This document shows positions 45,173-53,500 of a DNA stretch of 57,423 nt, one piece after another. The stretch lies in contig PDSL01000021.1 in NCBI GenBank assembly GCA_002748455.1, positions 1-57,423 of the forward strand. Reading direction: 5' to 3'. Under the pieces are notes generated by a model. It was not told where the DNA came from. It searched no databases and saw only the letters and a list, made by a program, of their open reading frames with translations. The stretch's first letter is position 1, and every line of letters begins with the position of its first letter. This DNA comes from Ilumatobacter coccineus. Its GTDB lineage: Bacteria > Actinomycetota > Acidimicrobiia > Acidimicrobiales > Ilumatobacteraceae. The position numbers and the translations under genes were made by a program.

Positions 45173-46755
45173 TCCCCGTCGGACTGGGCCAGATGGCCCG
45201 AGTCCAGCTCAAGACCGGTTGGAAGGTCATCGGCATCTGGATCATCGCTGTCGCTGCCATGATGTGGTTGACCGCAATGTCGGTTGCCGACATCTACGAC
45301 ACCCCGTTCGAGATCAAACGTTATGCCGACACGGTTGGCTCTGGTGCCGCGGTTCGCATGTTCAACGGGGTGGTAGCCGGGATGGACACCATTGGCGGCA
45401 TTTTCGCTTCAGAGTTCGCCTTTGTCGCTGCCTTTGGCACCGCCCTGATGGGGCTCGCCTTGGTGTCGCGCTCCACCCGACGCGAAGAAGAATCGGGTCG
45501 TCTGGAGCTCTTGCTGGCTTCACCGATCGGTCGCCGAGCCCCGCTCTGGACCGCAGTGACGATCACCTTCGCCGCCCTGCTCCTCGCCGGTATCGGATCG
45601 TCCTTTTTCCTGATTGCGTATGGCAGCGATCCAGCAGGATCGGTGATCTATGGCCTGGCGCTTGCCGCCTTGGGCGCGGTCTTTGCCGGCTTTACCGCGA
45701 TCGTTGCCCAACTGGTTGGTCACTCTCGCACCGTGTGGGGCATCGGCATCGCTGCCATCGTGGTGTCCTATCTGTGGCGAGGCTTGGCCGCGGTCTACGA
45801 ATCCCCGCTGATCTGGGTGGTGCCTCACGGCTGGTTCGACAAGGTGGCCGCTTTCGGTGATGCCCGAATCTGGGTCCTGGTCATGATGATGGTGGTGGCC
45901 TTGGTGTTGGCGGGGGTTGGTATTCGCCTCAACGCCTTGCGCGACCTCAGTGATGCCTTCATCCCAGCTCGCCCTGCTCGTCAATCGATGTCGCCCTTCT
46001 ATCGCCGCCCGGTCGGGATCGCCATCACGGTGATGCGCAACTCGATCATCGGCTTTGGGGTGATCGCCGTCATCATGTTGGGCACCTATGGCGCGGTGTC
46101 TCAGCAGGTTCTCGATGCCATCGAACAGACCCCTGACCTCAAGATCTATTTTGGTGACGGAGGCATCTTGCCCGAGGTGGTTGCCATGTTCTCGATCATG
46201 GGGGCAATCGTGTCCACCGCCTTCTTGATCCAAGCCCTCGGCACCCTACGGCGTGAAGAAACCACGTTTCGGGCTGAACTCATGCTGTCGGGCGAGGTAT
46301 CTCGATTGCAGTGGATGAGGTCCTTTGTCGGTGTCGCTGTCGTCGGCACCGTGGTGATCACGGTGCTTGGCGGCCTGGCGATGTCGGCAGCTATCCAGCT
46401 GACCACGGGCGAATCCGATGTCGCACTCGACGCCATCTGGACCTCAGCTGTCCTCTTGATTCCCACCCTGGCCTTTGGAGCGTTGTGGCTGGCCCTCTAT
46501 GGCGTGCGTCCAGGATGGAGCGGAGCAACCTGGGGCATCATGGGCGTGTCAGCGGTCCTGTCCTATATGGGGCCCGGCCTGAAACTCCCCGATGCCATCA
46601 TCGACATTCTGCCCTATCGGGCGTTGGGTAAGATCCCGGTCGAATCGATCGATCTGGGTCGAGCGGGACTCATCATCGTCGGGATCGCGATCATGGCGGT
46701 GATCGGGTTTATCGGCTTCCGTCGCCGGAACATCCCCTATGCCCAGGGAAGCTGA
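45169..46755 (+). CDS. ABC-2 type exporter, permease (polyketide-antibiotic exporter-like)
   Basis: A 528-residue integral membrane protein made of two similar halves, each with about six hydrophobic segments and each containing an (E/T)xRREE(T/S)-like cytoplasmic motif (RSTRREEESGRLELLLASP in the first half, LRREETTFRAELMLSG in the second). This layout matches the fused ABC-2 permeases paired with single ATPases in Actinobacteria, often annotated as polyketide or multidrug exporters. It starts with GTG overlapping the ATPase stop by 4 nt. The 3' end abuts the convergent nucleoside hydrolase gene. Confidence 0.88.
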   Translation: MIPVGLGQMARVQLKTGWKVIGIWIIAVAAMMWLTAMSVADIYDTPFEIKRYADTVGSGAAVRMFNGVVAGMDTIGGIFASEFAFVAAFGTALMGLALVSRSTRREEESGRLELLLASPIGRRAPLWTAVTITFAALLLAGIGSSFFLIAYGSDPAGSVIYGLALAALGAVFAGFTAIVAQLVGHSRTVWGIGIAAIVVSYLWRGLAAVYESPLIWVVPHGWFDKVAAFGDARIWVLVMMMVVALVLAGVGIRLNALRDLSDAFIPARPARQSMSPFYRRPVGIAITVMRNSIIGFGVIAVIMLGTYGAVSQQVLDAIEQTPDLKIYFGDGGILPEVVAMFSIMGAIVSTAFLIQALGTLRREETTFRAELMLSGEVSRLQWMRSFVGVAVVGTVVITVLGGLAMSAAIQLTTGESDVALDAIWTSAVLLIPTLAFGALWLALYGVRPGWSGATWGIMGVSAVLSYMGPGLKLPDAIIDILPYRALGKIPVESIDLGRAGLIIVGIAIMAVIGFIGFRRRNIPYAQGS

Positions 46756-47715
46756 TCAGCTCACCGAGCGTCGCCACATGTCCACGAACGCGTCGTGGTC
46801 AGCAGCGGTGATCACCCGGGCATTGGGAGGTTGTCCAGTGATGCCCAACACATCCATGACCACCATGCCGCGGGTCAGCTCGCTCTCGGTTTCAACCTCC
46901 ACATAGAGGTCGCGGATCTCGGTGGCGATCGTTGAATCGATCGCATACGCCATCGTGATCGGATCGGGAAGATCAAATCCGGCCAATTTGGTGTCGGTGG
47001 CGCAATAGTTGGTCAACATCGCCTGAATATCGACACAGAATTCGGCGAGTGGGGTGCCGATCGAGCGAATGTCACGAGCGATCTCGGGAGTGATCACCGC
47101 ATACTTGCGGGAGATGTCCCATCCGACAAATTCGATAGTGAGATCTGATGCCAAGACCGCGGCAACCGCATCGGGATCAGCCCACATATTGTATTCGGCA
47201 GCTGGGGTGACATTGCCGATATGGTCAGCAACCGCTCCCATGGTGACCACCCGGTCAATGCGTGTGGGCAGGTCAGGGTCACGCTCAAGTGCGAGGGCGA
47301 TATTGGTCAACGGGCCGAGGGTCACCAGGGTGAGCTCCCCGGCATGGTCGTGGGATGCCTGGATGAGGGCTCCGACAGCGTCATCAGAATCGGGGGTTCG
47401 CCCCGACAGATCGAGACCGATATCGCCCATGCCATCGGCACCGTGGACGTTTTGGGCAGTGATGAGCGGGATATGCAGTGGCGTATCAGCTCCCACATGA
47501 ACCGGCACCTCGTGGGCTTGGCAGAGGTCGCGGGTGTAGAGGGCGTTTTGGACGGCGCGATCGAGGGGAACATTGCCGGCGACCACGCTGATGCCAACCA
47601 CCTCGATATCGGGATGTCGTAAGGCGATCACCAAGGCAACCGCATCGTCAGACGCGGTATCGGTATCGATGAAGATGGGTCGACGATCGGGGTGAGGTCT
47701 CACCGGGTCCACCAT
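46756..47715 (-). CDS. inosine-uridine preferring nucleoside hydrolase
   Basis: The 319-residue protein belongs to the IunH family, which hydrolyses the N-glycosidic bond of ribonucleosides for salvage. The N-terminal metal-binding motif is IDTDTASDDAVAL (about residues 16-28), and EYNMWADPDAVAAVL supplies the later Asn/Asp ligands. Length is normal. The ATG at 47715 is the start of the open frame; an upstream inverted repeat in the same 5' region may regulate it. It is convergent with the ABC permease and divergent from cimA. Substrate specificity cannot be told from sequence alone. Confidence 0.92.
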   Translation of the reverse strand: MVDPVRPHPDRRPIFIDTDTASDDAVALVIALRHPDIEVVGISVVAGNVPLDRAVQNALYTRDLCQAHEVPVHVGADTPLHIPLITAQNVHGADGMGDIGLDLSGRTPDSDDAVGALIQASHDHAGELTLVTLGPLTNIALALERDPDLPTRIDRVVTMGAVADHIGNVTPAAEYNMWADPDAVAAVLASDLTIEFVGWDISRKYAVITPEIARDIRSIGTPLAEFCVDIQAMLTNYCATDTKLAGFDLPDPITMAYAIDSTIATEIRDLYVEVETESELTRGMVVMDVLGITGQPPNARVITAADHDAFVDMWRRSVS

Positions 47716-47749
47716 AGGGCCAGACGACTTCGGTCATGGGCCCTCGTTC

Positions 47750-47784
47750 GGTCGCATCGTCCGTCACTGCCAGACGATGCGACC
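47750..47784. promoter_or_regulatory. 12-bp perfect inverted repeat upstream of the nucleoside hydrolase
   Basis: GGTCGCATCGTC and GACGATGCGACC are separated by 11 nt, 35 nt before the hydrolase ATG in the divergent gap to cimA. It could be an operator or a 5'-leader hairpin of the hydrolase mRNA. No T-run follows on either side. Confidence 0.5.
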
Positions 47785-47835
47785 CGAGGGGGCGCTGTTC
47801 ACACTGACCCGGTTGCCGAGTGTCGTCATGAGAGA

Positions 47836-47889
47836 CGCCAGCCGCACCCTTGCATCCGGTGACGTGTTGGGCGACTCCGGATGCTGGCG
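47836..47889. promoter_or_regulatory. second inverted repeat in the hydrolase-cimA gap
   Basis: GCATCCGG (47852-47859) pairs with CCGGATGC (47877-47884), and the outer CGCCAGC (47836-47842) pairs with GCTGGCG (47883-47889), giving a long bulged stem. It lies in the divergent gap of about 400 nt before the cimA leader peptide, where no ORF is supported. Confidence 0.4.
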
Positions 47890-48020
47890 ACATGGCTGTC
47901 GCCCCATCCCCTTGGTGCTCGGCCATCAGGGTCGAACACCGTGAGGAATGACCAATTTGGTCGGTGGGGTAGCAGGGGTCAAGAAGAATTGGCAGTCAAT
48001 TGCTGTCGTCCACATCTTTG

Positions 48021-48050
48021 TTGGAGCTATCCCCAGAATCTCTGGATTAT
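48021..48050 (+). promoter_or_regulatory. possible promoter of the cimA leader
   Basis: TTGGAG and GATTAT are separated by 18 nt, with TG just upstream of the second hexamer. Transcription would begin near 48056, about 60 nt before the leader peptide. The match is modest. Confidence 0.35.
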
Positions 48051-48116
48051 CCACAGCATGCCCCCAGGAGTGGCTGGTGTTGCAGCACGGCCCAGAAGCC
48101 GCAAGAATGTGAAGTG

Positions 48117-48152
48117 ATGCGCTTTCTTCGTGCTATCTCCATTATTCCTTAG
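48117..48152 (+). CDS. isoleucine leader peptide (MRFLRAISIIP)
   Basis: An 11-codon ORF with ATG and a weak GAAG before it. Three of the last five codons are isoleucine (ATC TCC ATT ATT CCT TAG). It ends right at the first base of a stem-loop and 28 nt before a perfect terminator, upstream of cimA, the first enzyme of the citramalate route to isoleucine. Composition, position and target gene together fit attenuation by isoleucine. Too short for the ORF track. Confidence 0.8.
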   Translation: MRFLRAISIIP

Positions 48153-48176
48153 AGCGTGTGGTGACCCCACATGCTC
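48152..48176 (+). promoter_or_regulatory. leader stem of the cimA attenuator
   Basis: GAGCGTGTGG pairs with CCACATGCTC (10 bp including one G-T pair, 5-nt loop). It begins at the stop codon of the leader peptide. It is likely the pause hairpin; the competing antiterminator pairing was not clearly resolved. Confidence 0.6.
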
Positions 48177-48179
48177 GCT

Positions 48180-48204
48180 ATGCCGCCTCACCGGCGGCAT
48201 TTTT
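48180..48204 (+). terminator. cimA attenuator terminator
   Basis: Perfect 8-bp stem ATGCCGCC / GGCGGCAT with loop TCACC followed by TTTTT, 20 nt before the cimA ATG. It is a textbook intrinsic terminator placed before, not after, a gene. Confidence 0.9.
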
Positions 48205-48223
48205 GCTGTCAGGACAACAAACC

Positions 48224-49804
48224 ATGACCCACCAGGTTGAGATCTTCGATACGACCCTCCGCGACGGGCTGCAAGCCGAGGGCGTTGCAGCCACGGTTGA
48301 CGACAAGCTTCGTATTGCCGAGCAGCTCGACTATCTCGGGGTTGCCTATATCGAGGGAGGGTGGCCGGGGGCCAACCCCAAAGATGTGGAGTTCTTTCGT
48401 CGCGCTGCCACCGAGCTCAATCTGTCGACAGCAACCTTTGTGGCCTTTGGTTCAACGCGTCGCCCTCGTGGCAAGGTCGATCACGATCCCATCCTTGAGA
48501 ACCTGCTGGCAGCTGATACCGCGGCGGTGTGCATCGTGGCCAAGAGTTCGCACTACCACGTGACCGAAGCCCTGAAGACCACCCTCGACGAGGGCATCGC
48601 CATGATCACCGACTCGGTTCGCTACCTCGCCGGTCACGATCGCCGAGTCTTGGTCGATCTTGAACACTTCTTTGATGGCTACAAGGAACATCCCGAGTTC
48701 GCCTTCCGGGCCCTTGAAGCCGCCGCGCTGAGCGGGGCGACCCATGCGGTCTTGTGCGACACGAATGGGGGCTCCCTGCCGCATGAGATCGAAGAGATCG
48801 TCGCCCAAGCGGTCGCTCATGTCGGCTCTGACCTGACGATCGGGATCCATTGCCACAACGACACCGGCTGCGCGGTGGCCAACTCGCTGGCCGCGGTGCG
48901 CGGGGGTGCTCGCCACGTTCAGGGCACGCTGAATGGGCTGGGCGAGCGCACCGGCAATGCCAATCTCACCTCGATCATTCCCAACCTTGAGCTCAAACAA
49001 GGCTATGAGTGCTTGCCCGAGGGGCACATGGAACGGTTGACGATCGTGTCCAACCGAGTCGCCGAAACCCTCAATCGTGCCGTTCATCCCCAAGCCCCCT
49101 ATGTCGGTTCATCAGCCTTCGCTCATAAGGCTGGGCTCCATGTGTCGGCGATCGCCCGGGCCAAGGATGCCTACGAACATGTCGATCCAGCGCTGGTGGG
49201 CAATGGAACCCGGTTTGTGGTGTCAGAGATGGCTGGGAAGGCCACCATCCAGATGAAGGCCGACGATCTGGGTATCGATCTTGATAACCCTCGCATCGTC
49301 GACATCATCAATGAGCTGAAAACCCTTGAACATGAGGGCTATCACTTCGAAGCTGCCGATGCCTCGCTTGAACTCTTGATGAGACGAGCCGCCGGCTGGA
49401 AACAACGCTTTTTCCGAGTCGAATCGCTGAGGGTGATCAATGACGAAGCCAACCCCAACAGTTTCAACACCGAAGCAACGGTCAAGGTCTGGGTTGGCGA
49501 TGACCGCCATATCTGCACCGCCGAAGGAAACGGTCCGGTCAATGCGATCGACCGGGCCTTGCGCAGCGCGGTTCAGCAGTCGTATCCCCATCTTGATCGG
49601 ATCCATCTCACTGACTTCAAGGTGCGCATCCTCGACGAAGGCAAGGCCACCGAGGCGGTCACTCGAGTACTGCTGACCGCGACCGATGGCAACCAGACCT
49701 GGACCACGATCGGGGTCAGCGCCAATGTCATCGAAGCGTCGTGGCGGGCTCTTGAAGAGAGCATCGTCTATGGCCTCCTGCATGCTCCCGAACGGTTGGC
49801 ATGA
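48224..49804 (+). CDS. cimA: (R)-citramalate synthase
   Basis: CimA joins acetyl-CoA and pyruvate to (R)-citramalate, opening the threonine-independent route to isoleucine that then uses LeuCD and LeuB, all encoded in this window. The 526-residue product has the HMGL-like barrel start EIFDTTLRDGLQAEG, GIHCHNDTGCAVANS with the metal histidines, and a C-terminal LeuA-type allosteric domain (about residues 400-520). It fits the long CimA subgroup rather than LeuA or homocitrate synthase. The ORF track start at 48158 would translate through the terminator; the ATG at 48224 with AGGA 9 nt upstream is the better start. Confidence 0.9.
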   Translation: MTHQVEIFDTTLRDGLQAEGVAATVDDKLRIAEQLDYLGVAYIEGGWPGANPKDVEFFRRAATELNLSTATFVAFGSTRRPRGKVDHDPILENLLAADTAAVCIVAKSSHYHVTEALKTTLDEGIAMITDSVRYLAGHDRRVLVDLEHFFDGYKEHPEFAFRALEAAALSGATHAVLCDTNGGSLPHEIEEIVAQAVAHVGSDLTIGIHCHNDTGCAVANSLAAVRGGARHVQGTLNGLGERTGNANLTSIIPNLELKQGYECLPEGHMERLTIVSNRVAETLNRAVHPQAPYVGSSAFAHKAGLHVSAIARAKDAYEHVDPALVGNGTRFVVSEMAGKATIQMKADDLGIDLDNPRIVDIINELKTLEHEGYHFEAADASLELLMRRAAGWKQRFFRVESLRVINDEANPNSFNTEATVKVWVGDDRHICTAEGNGPVNAIDRALRSAVQQSYPHLDRIHLTDFKVRILDEGKATEAVTRVLLTATDGNQTWTTIGVSANVIEASWRALEESIVYGLLHAPERLA

Positions 49805-49837
49805 CCCCCTCATCGGTCAACTACGCTCCCTAGTGCT

Positions 49838-50359
49838 ATGGCTGCGCCAAAATCTGCTCCCGCCGGGTCGCGCTCGTCCCGTTTCTATTCTTCACCCCAG
49901 GCCATTCCCGAGTCATGGTCGCCTGACCAGCCAGGAATCGTCGAAGGGTTCCAGCCCCGAGGCCCGTTGCTTGGAGCACCCGGTCCCGACCAAGGATTCG
50001 CTTTGACCGTGGCTCATCGCCTGGCCGATGAGATCCAGCTGTCGCCCGGTGAACGACGTGATGATGCGATTCGTGGATCTGTTGGCATCGCCCTGCGCCG
50101 AGCCTCGCTGTATAGCCGGGCTCCAACGGTTCACGATGTCCGCCTGGCGTTCACGATCTGGGGCTATTTCCTCACCGACCCGCCCACTGACTTGGTGGCT
50201 CGTCGGCTTGCCCTCTTCGAAGGGGTCGGCAATGTCTTGCATCACTATGCCGAAGGTCGTCGTATCGCCGATCTCGTGCCGGAGTCAACCCTGCACCTGA
50301 CCCCTGAGGAGGCGGTTGCGGCGATGCCTGGCAAGTGGCGAGAGCTCACCGGCGCCTGA
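49838..50359 (+). CDS. hypothetical protein, 173 residues
   Basis: I do not recognise this protein. It has a Ser/Pro-rich N-terminal 50 residues, then a mostly helical region with conserved-looking segments (LADEIQLSPGERRDD, FTIWGYFLTDPP, ADLVPESTLHLTPEEAVAAMPGKW). No signal peptide or membrane segment. It lies 33 nt after cimA on the same strand, and a -10-like TACGCT lies 10 nt before its ATG, so it could have its own leaderless transcript. Codon usage looks like its neighbours, and it is probably a real gene. Confidence 0.7.
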   Translation: MAAPKSAPAGSRSSRFYSSPQAIPESWSPDQPGIVEGFQPRGPLLGAPGPDQGFALTVAHRLADEIQLSPGERRDDAIRGSVGIALRRASLYSRAPTVHDVRLAFTIWGYFLTDPPTDLVARRLALFEGVGNVLHHYAEGRRIADLVPESTLHLTPEEAVAAMPGKWRELTGA

Positions 50360-50452
50360 GCCCTGGGCACCCGGCTGAGCACGCTCGGTGTGGCCGCTGT
50401 CGGTGAGACGCTCTGGGTACAAACATGTTGCGCGGCCATCGGTCACGCGAAC

Positions 50453-50458
50453 TACGAT
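50453..50458 (+). promoter_or_regulatory. -10 element before the gdh upstream ORF
   Basis: TACGAT ends exactly 9 nt before the ATG of the small ORF at 50468, the same layout as the other leaderless starts in the window. Confidence 0.45.
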
Positions 50459-50467
50459 GAGTCGCTG

Positions 50468-50551
50468 ATGTCGGCCATAGCTGAGAGGACCACGACACTG
50501 TGTTCCAGATGGCCATCATCGATATCTGGAGGTTCCGATGAGCGGACGTGA
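50468..50551 (+). CDS. small leaderless upstream ORF overlapping the gdh start (27 codons)
   Basis: ATG at 50468, 27 sense codons, TGA at 50549-50551. It begins 9 nt after a -10-like hexamer and overlaps the first 14 nt of gdh in another frame. The gdh Shine-Dalgarno GGAGG (50528-50532) lies inside it, so ribosomes translating the small ORF would pass over the gdh initiation region. The peptide starts MSAIAERTTT and has no obvious regulatory codon run or known motif. It may couple translation to gdh; expression is inferred only from position. Confidence 0.45.
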   Translation: MSAIAERTTTLCSRWPSSISGGSDERT

Positions 50552-53500
50552 TGGTGACCAGCGCGCCTCGTTAAGCGACCAGCTGACCGAGCTTGCAGCT
50601 CGGCGGCAGCCCGACGATCCGGTGTTTCGCCAGTTTGTGGCGTGCTACTACGACGACATCCCCGATTTTGATGTCGACAAGACTCGGCTCGATACCCGCT
50701 ACGCGGCTGCCTTGCATCACTATCGACTCGGCCGTCATCGGTCTCGTCAGCAAGCCCACGTTGAGGTCTTTACGCCCACCCTTGAGCGCGACAGCTGGGA
50801 GGCAGCGCGCTCGTTCATCATGGTGGTCATCGACGATGCCCCGTTCTTGATCGATGCGATCAGGATGGTGCTCCGTCGCCATGATGTCACCGCCCATTTC
50901 TTGGTCCATCCGATCCTGCGGGTGACCCGTGACGACAATGGTGTCTTGGCTGGCGTGGGTGATGATGAGGCGTACGCCGAAACCTGGGGAAAGTTTGAGA
51001 TCGATCACTGCGATGATGCCCTGGCGGCAACCTTGGCGTCAGAGATCTCCGAAGCGGTGGCATCGGTGCATCGGGTCGTGTCCGACTTTGGCCCGATGCG
51101 GGAGCGAATCGCTGCCCTGAGTGGTATCGATCCGATCCTGGCGTGGTTGACCACCAAGAACTTCATCTTCCTCGGTGCTGCCTCGCTCACACGCGACAGC
51201 GATGGCTGGTCGATCGTCAGTGGAAGTGCGCTTGGTCAGGCCGGCGTGGTCGATGCTGAACCAAGGATTCGCGACGACGGTCCTCAGGTCCAGATCGCTC
51301 GGTCCCAGCGCGTGTCGACCATCCATCGACCAGACCGCATGACGGTGATCACCGTGATCGGCAGCGATGGGACGACCGCCGAGCGCTTCGTTGGGCTCTT
51401 TTCCTCGTCGGCCTATCGGGCCAGCGTGTTCTCCATCCCCACGGTGGGCGAACGATGTGAACAGGTGTTGGAACGGGCTCAGTTCGGTGAAGCTTCCCAC
51501 CGGGTGCGGGCGATGCGTGTGGTGTTGGAGACCCTTCCTCGAGAGCTGGTCTTCGAGCTTGATCTTGACACCCTCGCTCGTCTGGTCACCAAGATCGTCG
51601 GTCTTCAAGAACGCCAGATCGTCCGGGTCTTTGCGGTACCCGAGCCTGATCAGACGATGGTCAACCTCCTCGTGTATCTGCCCCGAACTCGGTTTGGCGC
51701 CGACCTGCCCGACAAGATCGGGGCCGCCCTCGAAGAGGCCTACGGAAGCCCGGTTCGCGATCTTGAATCCTTTGTTGATGACAGTGATCTGGCACGCATT
51801 ACCGCCACGGTCAAGACCACGCGGGAGGTTGATCTCGAGGACCTGTCCAACCGGATCGACAAGCTGTCGGCATCATGGACCGGCCGCGTTCGTGCTGAAG
51901 CGGCAGCCACCTTGGGGAGCGAGGCAGCCGCAGCCCAGCTCGTCGACCGGATGGGCCAAGCAGCGAGTGCTGAGTTCCGCAGTGCTGTGCCGGTGGCGAT
52001 GGCGGTCAACGATCTTCGTCACCTCGTCGCCCTGTTGGAGAATGGCGACACCACCTCGACCGCGTTGGTGCGCGACGATGATGATCCTGACGGGATTTGG
52101 CGGATGCGCGTCTATCGCCGCGGCACCTCGATCGCCCTGGCTGACCTCTTGCCCTTCCTGGGATATCTCGGTTTGGAAGCGATCGATGAACATCCCTATC
52201 GCTTCCGCTCCAACGGGGACGAGTACTACCTCTATGACATCGGGGTCCGCCTGCCCGACGGGGTCGAACTCGATGATGACCGCCACCGTGAGATTCAGTC
52301 GGCCCTCAACCAGCTCCTGGGCGGCACCCTCGAAGCTGATGGCTTTAACGCCTTGATCGTCCATGCTGGGCTCAGCGCTCGCCAGGCCAATGTTCTGCGG
52401 AGCTATGCCAAGTACGCCAACCAGATCGGGTTCCCGTTCAGCCAGGGCTATATCGAAGACACCCTGATTCGCCTACCCCGTCTGGCGACTCTCCTGGTTC
52501 AGCTGTTTGAAGCCCGCTTCGATCCCGATCGTGATGAAGCTCAGCGTGAGGCGCAACAGGTCGAGGTCGATGCCCAGATTTTGGCCCAGCTCGATCAGGT
52601 GCCCTCGCTTGATGATGATCGGATCGGGCGGATGTATCGGTCGTTGGTGAAGGCAACGGTGAGGACCAGCGCCTACCAGCGCGATCGCGACACGGTGGCC
52701 TTCAAATTTGATCCCAGTCGAATTCCTGACCTTCCCCTGCCGCGGCCGGCGCACGAGATTTTTGTGTCGTCCCCTCGAGTTGAGGGTGTCCATTTGCGCG
52801 GCGGGGCGATCGCCCGTGGTGGTCTGCGGTGGTCGGACCGACCCGAGGACTATCGCACCGAAGTGCTCGGTTTGGTGAAGGCCCAGATGGTGAAGAACGC
52901 GGTCATTATCCCCGGCGGAGCCAAGGGTGGATTTGTGCTCAAACAGCCCAAGTCCGATCCTGCCGAACAACGGATCGAAGGCCAAGAGTGCTACCGGCGT
53001 TTCATCGCTGCACTCCTTGATCTCACCGACAATGTGGTTGGCGGCAAGGTGATTCCTCCGGAACGAACCGTACGTTATGACGGGGACGATCCCTATCTCG
53101 TTGTTGCCGCCGACAAGGGCACAGCCACCTTTAGCGATCTCGCTAACCAGATGTCGGCCGAATACGGCTTCTGGCTCGGCGACGCGTTCGCGTCCGGCGG
53201 CAGTGTTGGCTACGACCACAAGGCGATGGGTATCACGGCGCGCGGAGCATGGGAAGCAGCTCGTCGACACGCTTCGGTGCTCGGCAAGGATGCTGATCAG
53301 GATGAGCTGACTCTGGTTGGTATCGGCGACATGTCGGGTGATGTGTTCGGCAATGGGCTGCTCTTGTCGGAACATCTCAAGCTGGTGGCGGCATTCGATC
53401 ATCGTCACATCTTCTTGGACCCCAACCCTGACCCAGCCGCTTCGCATGCTGAACGGCGACGTCTGTTTGACCTGCCCCGTTCATCGTGGGATGACTATGA

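Noticed and set aside
47648-47926. 92-codon minus-strand ORF across the hydrolase start
   Set aside because: It overlaps the conserved N-terminus of the nucleoside hydrolase in another frame and runs through an inverted repeat; no independent support.
48047-48055. Perfect DnaA-box sequence TTATCCACA with a weaker match at 48027
   Set aside because: A single perfect box without a cluster, an AT-rich unwinding region or dnaA/dnaN neighbours does not support an origin; the sequence overlaps the likely cimA promoter.
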